A stretch of 64,000 nucleotides of DNA from Gammaproteobacteria bacterium (GCA_016218365.1 JACREF010000013.1:1-64000), one strand, 5' to 3'; positions 1-8,426 are shown, counted from the first letter of the stretch. The notes: generated from the letters alone by a model not told the origin. Numbers and translations are program-made.

Positions 1-2
1 GC

Positions 3-101
3 CCCGAACGGTGGTCAGGGAAAACCCGGAACTGGTCACCGATCGGCGCGGTCATGCTTAACCCGGATCGACTGGTAATGGAATGCCAAAAGGCAGCATA
101 A
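3..101 (+). pseudogene. C-terminal end of an IS3-type transposase (left-edge partial)
   Basis: The frame is open from the window edge to a TAA at 99-101 and encodes about 32 residues, beginning PERWSGKTRNWSPIGAVML. The RWSG-x-TRNW-x(5)-V-x-LNP pattern resembles the extreme C-terminus of some IS3-family integrase-core transposases. The DDE catalytic part would lie left of the window, so it is unknown whether the gene is intact. The sequence just after the stop (about 110-150) may contain the right end of the insertion sequence, but no inverted-repeat partner is visible here. Family assignment rests on motif memory only. Confidence 0.45.
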
Positions 102-512
102 TGAAAACGGTTGACGCGACAACTACCCTGAAAAACGCCGGTATGTTAGGCGGCGTCCGTACGATTGCTAATAGTGCGGCGGCGGCCTAGCATCATTTGG
201 CATGTAGTTCCGCTGATGGCGGATACACTTAGAGAATAATCATCTATCCACATATGTCGCCCTGCGGTCATCGATCGCATAGGATATCTCCGGTTCCAAT
301 GGTCTGATCAGGCAAAATAATATTTGCCGGCTGGTTCATGACATCGTATCGAGCTTATCTGGCCGCGACAAGGATTAATCCCCTGCTGCCCGGTAACTGT
401 AATGATGTTAGGCCGCCAGGGCTACATCGTTCGTCATATTTTCGACGCACCCATTCAGCGTGATCCGGGGTCATCACCAAGGGGTGTGCGTCCGGGGGCG
501 GCTTCCTTAGTT
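102..512. other. Non-coding stretch after the transposase end
   Basis: No convincing gene was found. A 29-codon frame at 103-192 on the plus strand and a frame of about 66 codons at 355-555 on the minus strand are open but show no recognisable family. The latter lies directly downstream of the potassium channel gene. The stretch probably combines insertion-sequence end and degraded flanking DNA. Confidence 0.4.
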
Positions 513-1289
513 TCAGACCGCGCCTTCGGTGGTGATGTGCAGCACGGTGCCGCAATGCTTGCAGTGTACGGCATCATTGTCATGGCGATTCAGGCCGCAG
601 CTCGGACATTCATAGCGCACCTTCTCGGGGCGGAAGATGGTCTGGATCAGGCGCAGGAACAGTGAAATGCCGAAGATCATGATCAAGACCGCCAGCAGAT
701 GTCCGCCGGTGCCGGCCAGCGTGATGTCGCCAAAGCCGGTGGTGGTCAGCGCGGTCACAGTGAAATACAGCGCATCGACATAGCCCTTGATCAGCGGATT
801 GCTGCCAAACTGCGCCACATAGACCACGGCGGACATGACGAAGATGAACACCAGCAGGTTGATGACGCTGAAGATGATGTCTTCATGCACCCTGACAAAG
901 CGCGAATGCTCGCGCAGCGTCTTGAGCATATGATACGAGCGTAGCAGCCTCAGGCTGCGCACCACCCTGAGGAACAGGAAGCTCTCGGCCACCATCGGCG
1001 CAAACAGTGACAGGATGACGATCAGGTCGGCGAGCCCCGACAGGCTGAAGGTGTCGGCCAGACGCCGGTTGCTGATATACAGCCGCGCCGAGAACTCCAG
1101 CAGGTAGAGCAGGCCGATCAACTGTTCAATGGCATGGAACTGGTCAATGTTCTGATAAAAACTGGCAATGATGAAGTACAGGATGCTTGCGGCGTCAAAG
1201 GCCAGCAGGCCCCAGCGGAATATCAGCGCGGTACGGTCGTCGCCATGATAAAGATGGGCAAGCCGGGTTTTGAGGGTGTGTCGTTGCAT
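513..1289 (-). CDS. Voltage-gated-type potassium channel with C-terminal zinc ribbon
   Basis: Encodes a 258-residue inner-membrane protein of the six-TM ion channel superfamily. Hydrophobic segments cover roughly residues 25-205. An arginine-bearing S4-like stretch (RVVRSLRLLRSY) comes before the pore. The selectivity filter TTTGFGD lies at about 182-188, the classic potassium signature. After the last helix a CPSC...CKHC motif (Cys 228, 231, 243, 246) forms a probable rubredoxin-like zinc ribbon in the cytoplasm, which could sense metal or redox state or help tetramerisation; that role is inferred. The ATG at 1289 is preferred over an upstream in-frame ATG at 1379. The extra 30 residues (MTAVVIFELI...) would be encoded by a dispersed repeat and do not belong to the family. 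The gene stands alone, convergent with nothing. Confidence 0.8.
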   Translation of the reverse strand: MQRHTLKTRLAHLYHGDDRTALIFRWGLLAFDAASILYFIIASFYQNIDQFHAIEQLIGLLYLLEFSARLYISNRRLADTFSLSGLADLIVILSLFAPMVAESFLFLRVVRSLRLLRSYHMLKTLREHSRFVRVHEDIIFSVINLLVFIFVMSAVVYVAQFGSNPLIKGYVDALYFTVTALTTTGFGDITLAGTGGHLLAVLIMIFGISLFLRLIQTIFRPEKVRYECPSCGLNRHDNDAVHCKHCGTVLHITTEGAV

Positions 1290-1350
1290 TGCCGCACCTT
1301 TATGTGCATTCCGGTAATCCGGGTCCGGGTAAAATAACTTCTGGTATATA

Positions 1351-1427
1351 ATTAATTCAAAAATTACCACGGCGGTCACTCCCGTGAAAGCAGGAATTCA
1401 GATATTGCAGTTGTTTATGGATGCCCA
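1351..1427. repeat. Truncated copy of the 121-bp inverted-repeat element
   Basis: About 77 bp beginning ATTAATTCAAAAATTACCAC align, with scattered differences, to the left two-thirds of the element at 56822-56942. The internal hairpin ATTCCCGC/GCGGGAAT of the other copy is degraded here (CACTCCCG...CAGGAATT). The right half and right terminal repeat are missing. This copy lies in the upstream region of the potassium channel gene. Confidence 0.75.
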
Positions 1428-1443
1428 CTGGAGCCTGCGCTCG

Positions 1444-1576
1444 ACCCAGATCGGGTAGTGATTTAGCGTGTTGGGTATCGGGCAGTAATCGGGTGGTGTG
1501 CCTGGTTTTTCGCGCTGGTCAAACCATGGGGCTTGCAATATACCCAAAACGGGTACTAATATGCCCAATATGGGTA
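1444..1576. promoter_or_regulatory. Three ACCC-N5-GGGT operator-like palindromes
   Basis: Copies are ACCCAGATCGGGT (1444-1456), TACCCAAAACGGGTA (1541-1555) and TGCCCAATATGGGTA (1562-1576). The last two are exactly 21 bp apart, two helical turns, and flank or overlap the -10 box. The first is about 98 bp upstream. Loose GGGT half-sites lie between (1473, 1480, 1491). The most likely ligand is the N-terminal winged helix of the adjacent gene product, giving autorepression; this is inferred from position and symmetry. Confidence 0.55.
1533..1562 (+). promoter_or_regulatory. Probable sigma-70 promoter of the MNT/HEPN operon
   Basis: TTGCAA (1533-1538) and TAATAT (1557-1562) are separated by 18 bp. 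Transcription would start near 1569, about 60 nt before the ATG at 1630. A 15-bp palindrome fills the spacer and a second one begins at the last base of the -10 box, so a bound repressor would block RNA polymerase directly. Confidence 0.55.
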
Positions 1577-1629
1577 CAAACAGGTCAGCCAGGTCTCCGA
1601 AGCGACGTCCCGCCGTGCGGCGCAAGCCT

Positions 1630-2232
1630 ATGCCAGCGAAGATGACACTTGCCGATGCGCTGTTTTCGGCGACCCAGCAACGCGTGCTGGCGCTGCTGTT
1701 TGGCCAGCCCGAGCGCAGTTTCTTCACCACTGAGCTCATCGGTCTGGTTGGTGCCGGGTCGGGCGTGGTGCAGCGCGAGGTTCGGCGCCTGGTGGAGAGT
1801 GGGCTGGTGACGGTGACGCGCATCGGTAACCAAAAACACTACCAGGCCAATCCAGCGGCGCCGATCTACGGGGAGCTGTGCGGCATTGTGGTCAAGACGC
1901 TCGGTCCTGTGGAGGTAATCCGCGCGGCGCTGCTGCCGCTCGGCGACCAGGTGCATCTGGCGTTGGTGTATGGGTCAGTGGCCAAACACAGCGACACGGC
2001 TCATAGTGATATCGATGTGTTGATCGTGTCGGATATGCTGACCCTGGAGCAGATTTATAAGGCATTGGATCCGGCCGAGCAGCGGCTCGGTCGCCGCATC
2101 AGTCCGACGTTGTATACGAAGGTAGAATTCGACCGGCGTCGGGCACGAGGCAATTCATTTCTCGCCAAGGTGCTGGCTGGCGACACCATCCTGCTGACAG
2201 GGCGTGGTGATGACCTCCTCACCGCTGGATAA
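1630..2232 (+). CDS. wHTH-nucleotidyltransferase (MNT) fusion, antitoxin-like
   Basis: A protein of 200 residues. Residues about 10-75 form a winged helix-turn-helix (TTELIGLVGAGSGVVQREVR, then a wing ending NQKHYQANP). Residues about 100-190 form a minimal nucleotidyltransferase with GS at 115-116 and D-I-D at 127-129, the metal-binding signature of MNT proteins. MNT enzymes paired with HEPN toxins (type VII systems) neutralise them by AMPylating the toxin near its RNase motif. Here the added DNA-binding domain suggests the antitoxin is also the operon repressor. The stop lies 23 bases inside the next gene. Start choice is uncertain: ATG 1630 or 1642, neither with a strong ribosome site. Confidence 0.75.
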   Translation: MPAKMTLADALFSATQQRVLALLFGQPERSFFTTELIGLVGAGSGVVQREVRRLVESGLVTVTRIGNQKHYQANPAAPIYGELCGIVVKTLGPVEVIRAALLPLGDQVHLALVYGSVAKHSDTAHSDIDVLIVSDMLTLEQIYKALDPAEQRLGRRISPTLYTKVEFDRRRARGNSFLAKVLAGDTILLTGRGDDLLTAG

Positions 2233-2635
2233 TCTCGTTCGCATCGGCCAGCTCAAGGCCGAACCGCCGGCGCAGACGGAGTTCGACGGTCTGGTCCGCT
2301 CGGGTTTGGTGCGACTGAAAGATGCGGAGAATGTGTCGCTGGAGCTCGAGAGCCGTTTCGATCTGGCTTACAACGCCGCGCACGCGCTCTCGCTGGCGGC
2401 GCTGCGCTGGCATGGTTACCGATCCGAGAACCGCTATCTGGTATTCCAAGCTCTGACACACACACTTGCCCTCGACGCTATGCAGTGGCGTGTTCTCGAT
2501 CAGGCTCATCGTAAACGCAATCTGGCGGAGTACGAAGGTGATCTGGATATGGACGAGGCACTGGTGGCCGCCATTATCCGCGTCGCGCGGGCAGTTGCCG
2601 AGCGCGTCGCGGCACTCGGACCGGTGGAGGGTTAA
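2210..2635 (+). CDS. HEPN-domain protein, toxin-like partner of the MNT protein
   Basis: A 141-residue, mostly helical protein translationally overlapped with the preceding MNT gene. The region H-R-K-R-N-L-A-E-Y at about 100-108 matches the R-x4-Y/H ribonuclease motif position of HEPN (HepT-like) proteins, in which Arg and His/Tyr act on RNA and the Tyr can be AMPylated. GTG codons at 2204 and 2207 are alternative starts; ATG 2210 is taken. By family logic it would be a tRNA- or mRNA-cleaving toxin restrained by the upstream enzyme. Toxicity and target are not shown by the sequence. Confidence 0.7.
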   Translation: MTSSPLDNLVRIGQLKAEPPAQTEFDGLVRSGLVRLKDAENVSLELESRFDLAYNAAHALSLAALRWHGYRSENRYLVFQALTHTLALDAMQWRVLDQAHRKRNLAEYEGDLDMDEALVAAIIRVARAVAERVAALGPVEG

Positions 2636-2678
2636 AGCGAGTAATGGGTGTCCCGTTGATCCACTAGCGCTAACCGGA

Positions 2679-2694
2679 CGCCCGTTTGCGGGCG
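2679..2694. terminator. GC-rich hairpin between HEPN gene and JAB gene
   Basis: CGCCCG-TTTG-CGGGCG forms a perfect 6-bp stem. It has no U-tract, so it may be a weak or Rho-assisted terminator for either the HEPN operon (plus) or the hemA-prfA-prmC-JAB operon (minus). Confidence 0.35.
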
Positions 2695-2756
2695 GCTCGG
2701 GTTGAGCGGGAGCTTGGCCGGGTTGGTTTCTCAACCAGCCGACCCGAGACAAATTT

Positions 2757-2885
2757 ATGCAACACGCTGGCGATCAGCGTCTGGTAGGGAATGCCTTCCT
2801 CTTCGACGAATGGTATCAAGCGAGCAAGGGTCAGGCCAATCTGGCCCAGCTCAATGAGCTGCTGAAAAAGAAACTCGATTCCTGA
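2757..2885 (+). CDS. Small ORF or gene remnant, 42 residues
   Basis: ATG at 2757 opens a frame of 42 codons ending KKKLDS before TGA 2883-2885, immediately abutting the end of the convergent JAB gene. The composition (LVGNAFLFDEWYQ, then a helical Q/L/N/K tail) looks protein-like. The frame is also open upstream to a TGA near 2703, so it could be the C-terminal end of a decayed gene. No family was recognised and no clear ribosome site precedes the ATG. Confidence 0.3.
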   Translation: MQHAGDQRLVGNAFLFDEWYQASKGQANLAQLNELLKKKLDS

Positions 2886-3302
2886 TCAATCACCGATCTG
2901 CAGCGCCAATTCGGTCACGCTGTCAGGCGTAATGATCCGGAACGCGCGCAGTTCCAGCACCCCGCCGGTCTGCAGCGAGATGATCAGATAGATCGCCTCC
3001 GGGTAGTTTGCCTCATGGCGATCGGTCTGTGACGGATGGGCCGGACCCTGCGGGTGCGAGTGGTAGATACACAGCAGTTGTTCATTGCCGTCACGCATTG
3101 CGCGCAGCGCCGCGATCTGCTGTGCCGGGTCCATCTGATAATAGCAGCGGCGATCATCGGCGATGTTGGCAACGGGGTAGACGCGATGCTCGCCGTCCGG
3201 CGCTGTGGCAATAAAGCCGCAGACCTCTTCTGCTGGTATTGCTTGGGCCGCTGCGAGCAGTTGGTTGACGGTGTGCCGCGGCAGCGTCAGTGCGTCGTTC
3301 AT
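2886..3302 (-). CDS. JAB/MPN-type zinc metalloprotease (M67)
   Basis: A 138-residue single-domain JAMM protein. The catalytic set is visible: Glu in PAEEVCGF (about 25-26), then H-S-H-P at 81-84 and Asp 94 in PSQTD, giving the HxH-x10-D zinc site. Bacterial members clip C-terminal extensions from ubiquitin-like sulfur carriers (ThiS, MoaD or CysO types) or act as small isopeptidases. The start at 3302 overlaps the prmC stop as ATGA; ATG 3308 is an alternative. In related genomes a ThiF/MoeB-type activating enzyme is often nearby, but none is in this cluster. Substrate is therefore unassigned. Confidence 0.82.
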   Translation of the reverse strand: MNDALTLPRHTVNQLLAAAQAIPAEEVCGFIATAPDGEHRVYPVANIADDRRCYYQMDPAQQIAALRAMRDGNEQLLCIYHSHPQGPAHPSQTDRHEANYPEAIYLIISLQTGGVLELRAFRIITPDSVTELALQIGD

Positions 3303-4153
3303 CGCCATTGCCCGCTGACGACACGATCAAGGCCGGCATAGTCCTGATGGGTGCTGACGTCGCTGTAGCCGAGCTGTTGCAGACAGTCTCTGGCGGCTGG
3401 TCCCTGTGCACAGCCATGCTCGAGCAGCAGCCAGCCCTGCGGCTGCAATGCTGAGCGGGCCTGTGCGGCAATGAGCCGTATCGCCTCCATGCCGTCAGGG
3501 CCGGCGCACAGTGCCTGCACCGGCTCAAAGCGCAAGTCACTCTGCTGCAGATGCGGGTCATCGTCGGCCAGGTACGGCGGGTTGCTGACGATGACATTAA
3601 ATTTTTCACTGCATGGCTCCAGCCAGTCGCCGGTCCGAAACTCGATGTTGTCCAGTTGCAGGCGCTTGGCATTATCACGGGCGACGATCAGAGCCGGCGC
3701 ACTGCGCTCGATGGCGGTGATGGTGCAGCGAGGCCGCTCGCTGGCCAGCGCCAGTGCAATCGCGCCGCTGCCGGTGCCCAGATCAGCGATGCGCCACGCC
3801 GCTTCGAGCGGGATATGCTGCAGCGCCAGCTCGACCAGCCGTTCGGTCTCGGGACGCGGGATCAGGGTGTCGGCGCTGACCTGCAGCGGCAGCGACCAGA
3901 ATTCACGTACGCCCGTCAGGTAGGCGATCGGTGTGCCATTGCTGCGCTGCTGGATCAGCGTCAGGTAGTGCTGGTGTTGTGGGGCGGTGAGCCGGTGTTC
4001 AGCGAAGGCCAGCAGGTAGCTGCGCGGCCTGCCCAGTGTGTGCGCCAGCAATACCTCGCCGTCCAGGGCCGCGCTGTCTGAGGTGCCCGCCAACAGGCGT
4101 CGCGCTGTTGCGAGCAGCTGCTGTATCGTGGCCGGCTGGTCGAGTCCGTCCAT
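3299..4153 (-). CDS. prmC: Peptide chain release factor N5-glutamine methyltransferase
   Basis: PrmC (HemK) methylates the GGQ glutamine of release factors RF1 and RF2 using S-adenosylmethionine. The 284-residue protein has the N-terminal helical substrate-recognition domain, the SAM motif DLGTGSG at 124-130 and the NPPY active-site signature at 191-194. It sits immediately downstream of its substrate gene prfA (7 bp gap), the classic pairing. The ATG at 4153 is preferred over an upstream in-frame codon (4201) that would run into prfA. Confidence 0.95.
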   Translation of the reverse strand: MDGLDQPATIQQLLATARRLLAGTSDSAALDGEVLLAHTLGRPRSYLLAFAEHRLTAPQHQHYLTLIQQRSNGTPIAYLTGVREFWSLPLQVSADTLIPRPETERLVELALQHIPLEAAWRIADLGTGSGAIALALASERPRCTITAIERSAPALIVARDNAKRLQLDNIEFRTGDWLEPCSEKFNVIVSNPPYLADDDPHLQQSDLRFEPVQALCAGPDGMEAIRLIAAQARSALQPQGWLLLEHGCAQGPAARDCLQQLGYSDVSTHQDYAGLDRVVSGQWR

Positions 4154-4160
4154 GATCACC

Positions 4161-5243
4161 TCAGGCCCCGAGTGCAGCCAGCAGTTCGGCCTGGTGTTCA
4201 TGGATCAATGGCTCGATCACCTGATCGACATCACCGGCGAGGATGTCGTCGAGTTTATATAGCGTCAGATTGATGCGGTGGTCGGTGACGCGGCCCTGCG
4301 GGACGTTATAGGTGCGGATCCGTTCCGAGCGGTCACCGGTGCCGACCAGTGACTTGCGGGTCTGGGCCTGTTCGGCCTGTTGCTTTTCCAGTGCCTGGTT
4401 ATAGAGTTTCGCCTGCAGCAGCGACATCGCGCGGGCGCGGTTTTTGTGTTGCGAGCGTTCATCCTGACACTCGACGACGATGCCGCTCGGCAGGTGGGTG
4501 AGGCGGATCGCCGAATCAGTCTTGTTGACGTGCTGGCCACCGGCGCCCGAGGCACGGAAGGTGTCGACACGCAGCTCGGCCGGATTGATCGCGACCTCTT
4601 CGACCTCGTCCGGTTCCGGCAGCACCGCGACGGTGCAGGTCGAGGTGTGGATCCTGCCCTGCGCCTCGGTGGCCGGCACCCGTTGCACGCGGTGGGCACC
4701 GGATTCGAACTTCAGCCGCGAGTAGGCCTGCGGCCCGGCGACCCGGCAGATGATCTCCTTGTAACCGCCATGCTCGCCATCACGGGCGCTGATGACCTCG
4801 ATCTGCCAGTGCAGGCGCTGGGCATAGTGGCTGTACATCCGGAACAGGTCGCCGGCGAAGATCGCCGCCTCGTCACCGCCGGCGCCGGCGCGGATCTCCA
4901 GGAACAGGTTGGCGTCATCGAGCGGGTCCTTGGGCAGTAACAGGATCTGCAGCTGATGTTCGAGCTGCTGCAGACGTTCTTTACTGCGGCGATATTCCTC
5001 TTCGGCCATGGTGCGCATGTCGGCATCGCTGTCACTGAGCAGCGCTTCGGTGCTGTTTTGGGCCTGCAGCGTCAGCTGGTAGTCGCGGTAACACTTGACC
5101 ACCGGCTCCAGTTGCGAGTATTCCTGCGACAGGCCGCGGAACTGGGCCTGATCATGGATGATCTCGCTGCTGGCCAGCAGGCCTTCCAGTTCCTGCAGGC
5201 GTTCGGAGACGGACTGCAGTTTGCCTAGGATCGTCGGATTCAC
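4161..5243 (-). CDS. prfA: Peptide chain release factor 1
   Basis: RF1 reads UAA and UAG stop codons on the ribosome and triggers peptide release. All hallmarks are present in 360 residues: the PAT tripeptide anticodon-like motif at 190-192, which distinguishes RF1 from RF2 (SPF), and the GGQ catalytic loop at 235-237 within [17 protein letters not shown]. Length is normal. Located between hemA (14 bp upstream) and prmC, and almost certainly cotranscribed with both. Confidence 0.97.
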   Translation of the reverse strand: MNPTILGKLQSVSERLQELEGLLASSEIIHDQAQFRGLSQEYSQLEPVVKCYRDYQLTLQAQNSTEALLSDSDADMRTMAEEEYRRSKERLQQLEHQLQILLLPKDPLDDANLFLEIRAGAGGDEAAIFAGDLFRMYSHYAQRLHWQIEVISARDGEHGGYKEIICRVAGPQAYSRLKFESGAHRVQRVPATEAQGRIHTSTCTVAVLPEPDEVEEVAINPAELRVDTFRASGAGGQHVNKTDSAIRLTHLPSGIVVECQDERSQHKNRARAMSLLQAKLYNQALEKQQAEQAQTRKSLVGTGDRSERIRTYNVPQGRVTDHRINLTLYKLDDILAGDVDQVIEPLIHEHQAELLAALGA

Positions 5244-5257
5244 AGTGCCGGCAGCAG

Positions 5258-6523
5258 TCAGTTGTCAGGGAGGTCGTCGATGTTGAACAGCTCGCGCGCG
5301 GCGCGCAGCAGTTCACTGCGACCGTCGAAGCCGGCGCGCCGCAGCTGGGCGCTCGGGGTGTGGATCAGCTTGTTGGTCAGGCTGCGCGCCAGTTGTGCCA
5401 TGACCTGTTCAGCGTTTTCACCGCGCGCCAGTTGCTGCAGCGCCTTGTCGAGTTCGGCATCACAGATCGCCTGTGACTGCTCGCGGTACAGCCGGATCGT
5501 CGTGACCGCATCCAGCGAGCGTAGCCAGCCCATGAAATGCTCGACCTGGACGTCAATGATCTCCTCGGCCTGGACGGCGGCCTGCTGGCGCGAATTCAGC
5601 CCTTCCTGGATGATGTCGTGCAGGTCATCGACAGAATATAGATAGACGTCCTCCAGCTCGGCCACCTCGGGTTCGATGTCACGCGGCACGGCGATGTCGA
5701 CCATCAGGATCGGGCGGTGTTTGCGTTGTCGGATGGCGCGTTCCACCGCGCCCTTGCCAAGGATCGGCAGCGGGCTGGCGGTCGAAGAGATGACGATGTC
5801 GGCCTGATGCAGGTGGTCGGGGATCTCGCTCAGTGTGATCGCCATGCCGGAGAACTCCTGGACCAGCGCCTCGGCGCGTGCCAGTGTGCGGTTGGCGATG
5901 ATCATGGTGCGGATGCCGTGTTCCCGCAGATGACGCGCGGTCAGTTCGATGGTCTCGCCGGCGCCGATCAGCAGCGCGGTGCGGTCGTTGAGGGTCGAGA
6001 AGATCTGTTTGGCCAGGCTGACGGTCGCAAACGCCACCGACACCGAGCTCTCACCGATCGCGGTGTCGGTGCGCACCTGTTTGGCGACCAGGAAGGTGTG
6101 CTGGAACAGCCGGCCCAGCATCTTGTGCACGGTGCCGGCCTCGATGGCCGTGGCGTAGGCATCCTTCATCTGGCCGAGGATCTGCGGTTCACCGAGGATC
6201 ATCGAATCCAGGCCGCAGGCGACCCGCAGCATGTGGCGGACCGCATCGCGCTCCGGATATATATATAGGTATGGATTGACCTCGTCGCCAGGCAGGCGGT
6301 GGAAGGTGCTGAACCAGTCGATGATGCGCTGGCTGTCGATGTCATTGCCGTAACACAGCAGCTCGGTACGGTTGCAGGTCGACAGGATTGCCGCCTCGCT
6401 GAGCTGGGACTCGGCCGTGAAGCTGCGCAGGATGTCCGGGAGCTGGTCGGCGGCAAACGCCACCCGTTCCCGGATATGCACGGGGGCGGTCTTGTGGTTC
6501 AAGCCGATGGCGATCAGGGGCAT
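5258..6523 (-). CDS. hemA: Glutamyl-tRNA reductase
   Basis: Reduces glutamyl-tRNA(Glu) to glutamate-1-semialdehyde with NADPH, the first committed step of the C5 haem pathway. The 421-residue protein starts [20 protein letters not shown], has the catalytic cysteine (C50 in [11 protein letters not shown]), an NADPH-binding region ([16 protein letters not shown]) and a C-terminal dimerisation domain. First gene of the minus-strand hemA-prfA-prmC-JAB operon; an extended -10 promoter lies about 55 bp upstream of its ATG. Confidence 0.97.
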   Translation of the reverse strand: MPLIAIGLNHKTAPVHIRERVAFAADQLPDILRSFTAESQLSEAAILSTCNRTELLCYGNDIDSQRIIDWFSTFHRLPGDEVNPYLYIYPERDAVRHMLRVACGLDSMILGEPQILGQMKDAYATAIEAGTVHKMLGRLFQHTFLVAKQVRTDTAIGESSVSVAFATVSLAKQIFSTLNDRTALLIGAGETIELTARHLREHGIRTMIIANRTLARAEALVQEFSGMAITLSEIPDHLHQADIVISSTASPLPILGKGAVERAIRQRKHRPILMVDIAVPRDIEPEVAELEDVYLYSVDDLHDIIQEGLNSRQQAAVQAEEIIDVQVEHFMGWLRSLDAVTTIRLYREQSQAICDAELDKALQQLARGENAEQVMAQLARSLTNKLIHTPSAQLRRAGFDGRSELLRAARELFNIDDLPDN

Positions 6524-6577
6524 GGTATGGCTGGTTACCGGTGGCGTGTGAGGTCAGGGATGGCCGTTGAGCGGCTA

Positions 6578-6586
6578 ACTATAGCA
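6578..6586 (-). promoter_or_regulatory. Extended -10 promoter candidate for hemA
   Basis: Read on the minus strand the bases are TGC-TATAGT, a TGn extended -10 element. It lies in the 144-bp divergent gap between hemA and the TPR lipoprotein gene. No good -35 hexamer is at the right spacing, which is usual for extended -10 promoters. Confidence 0.4.
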
Positions 6587-6667
6587 AATCTGTGTAATTT
6601 TATGGAACAATGACCGATTGATGACCAGCAATGCCGCGCCCTGGCGCCCGGCCCCGGATCCAGCCGC

Positions 6668-8386
6668 TTGAAATTCCATACGAATAGACTAACAGGGTAT
6701 GCGGTCATTGTGGCCACAGCGCTGCTTACTGCGTGTGCCACGTCAGGCGTGAACCGTTCCGCGGGCACATCCTCGGCCCCGCTTGCCCAGGCACCGGCAG
6801 AATTTTCCGGGCCGGCGATGTATCAGGCGCTGAGCGGCGAGTTTGCCATGCTGTATCAACAGTATGAGCAGGCAGCCGTGTATTATCTGCAGGCGGCACA
6901 GACGACCCATGATGCCCGCTTGGCTGAGCAGGCGGCCCGCATTGCGTTGCTGGGCCGTTTTGACGCGGTGGCGCTGGAGGCCAGTCAGCTGTGGCTGGAG
7001 CTGGCACCTGATGCGTTGCCGGCCCGCGAGGCCCTGGTCGCGGCGCTGATCCGGCGGCAGGATGTGGCGGCGGTACAGCCGCACCTGGAACAGCTGTTTG
7101 CCTCCCGCCGTGCTGACTCACGTGATGCGGACAATCACCTGGTGTCCATCATGATCGGCCATCCGCAGGATCTGGTGCCGGCCTTGCAGGCCATCGGACG
7201 CTATGCCGATGAACATCCGGACAGTTTTGTGGCATGGCATTTATACGGCCAGCTGGCCCTGCATGCCGATCAACTGGAGCGGGCGGCCAGCGTAGCGACC
7301 CATCTGCTGCAGTTGCAGCCGCGCGCCATTGAGACGACACGCCTTTATGTGCGGGTGCTCAGGAGGCAGGGGCGTCGCCAGGAGGCGCTGGAGTATCTGG
7401 GGCGGGAGATCGGTAAGCGGCCCAAGGTCGCAGAGCTTTATATGACCCGCGCCCGGCTGGCACTGGAGATGATGCGGGTCGAGGATGCGCGCGTGGATTT
7501 CGTCAAGGCCCTCAGTCTGTCGCCCGATGATCCAGATGTGTTGTTCGCGCTGACCTTGTTGAGCCTGCAGGCAAGACAACCTGATGCGGCCGGGCAATAT
7601 TTGCTGAGGCTGCAGGCGCTGCATTGGGAGCCCGATCAGCTGCAGTTTTATCTGGGGCAGATGGAGGAGATGCGCGGTAATAACGCTGCTGCACTGGACC
7701 GTTATCGGGAGGTGGATGGCAGCGAGCATTATCTGGAGGCGCAGATTCGCGTCGTCTGGCTGCTGGCGGGACAGGGTGATATCGACGGTGCGCGTGAGCG
7801 GCTGCATATTCTGCAGCTGCAATTCCAGGAGCAGAGAAAAGAGCTGCTGCATGTTGAAGGCGAGATCCTGTATGAGATGGCCCGTTATGAAGAGGCCTTG
7901 GCGGTATTCGATCAGGCATTGACCGAATACCAGGGTGACCGGGAGCTGCTGTTTATCCGGGCCTTGAGTGCAGAAAAGCTGGGCAGGATGACTGACGTCG
8001 AACGCGACCTGCGGCAGATCCTGGCCAATGATCCCGGCAATGTTGGTGCGCTGAACGCGCTGGGTTTTGTCCTGGCGGACAAGACCGATCGTTATCAGGA
8101 GGCCTATGAGTTGATCAAGCAGGCGCTGGAACTCAATCCTAATGATAATGCCATCCTGGACAGCATGGGTTGGGTGTCCTACCGGCGCGGAGATCTGCAG
8201 GCCGCCGAGCAGTATCTGCGGCGCGCCTGGCAGGCGTCCAGGGATAATGAGATCGCCGCTCATCTCGGCGAGGTGTTGTGGGTGCTGGGTGAGCATGAGC
8301 AGGCCCTGGAGATATGGAACCAGGCGCTGAGCACCAAGCCGGACGATGGACATCTGCGCGAGACCATGAAGCGTTTTGGCCAGTGA
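6668..8386 (+). CDS. TPR-repeat outer-membrane-type lipoprotein
   Basis: A 572-residue protein with a lipoprotein signal (positive N-terminus, hydrophobic run, lipobox LLTAC with Cys 23) followed by tandem tetratricopeptide-like repeats along nearly the whole length; the clearest, near 435-550, contain signatures such as LNALGFVLADKTDRYQEAYE and NAILDSMGWVSYRRGDLQAA. Proteins of this type are commonly encoded just upstream of lolB in gammaproteobacteria. They probably act as periplasm-facing scaffolds, but a precise role is not known. TTG at 6668 is the only plausible start before the signal peptide. Its stop is about 40 bp before the proposed lolB start. Confidence 0.85.
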   Translation: MKFHTNRLTGYAVIVATALLTACATSGVNRSAGTSSAPLAQAPAEFSGPAMYQALSGEFAMLYQQYEQAAVYYLQAAQTTHDARLAEQAARIALLGRFDAVALEASQLWLELAPDALPAREALVAALIRRQDVAAVQPHLEQLFASRRADSRDADNHLVSIMIGHPQDLVPALQAIGRYADEHPDSFVAWHLYGQLALHADQLERAASVATHLLQLQPRAIETTRLYVRVLRRQGRRQEALEYLGREIGKRPKVAELYMTRARLALEMMRVEDARVDFVKALSLSPDDPDVLFALTLLSLQARQPDAAGQYLLRLQALHWEPDQLQFYLGQMEEMRGNNAAALDRYREVDGSEHYLEAQIRVVWLLAGQGDIDGARERLHILQLQFQEQRKELLHVEGEILYEMARYEEALAVFDQALTEYQGDRELLFIRALSAEKLGRMTDVERDLRQILANDPGNVGALNALGFVLADKTDRYQEAYELIKQALELNPNDNAILDSMGWVSYRRGDLQAAEQYLRRAWQASRDNEIAAHLGEVLWVLGEHEQALEIWNQALSTKPDDGHLRETMKRFGQ

Positions 8387-8426
8387 GACGGATGGGTGTG
8401 ACCAGGCGGGTCGCGCGGGGGAGACG

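Noticed and set aside
355-555. Minus-strand frame overlapping the end of the channel gene
   Set aside because: No recognisable protein; overlaps the channel's 3' end and has no ribosome site.
1290-1379. N-terminal extension of the potassium channel beginning MTAVVIFELI
   Set aside because: The coding bases belong to a dispersed repeat (compare 56822-56942); the true family N-terminus begins at 1289.
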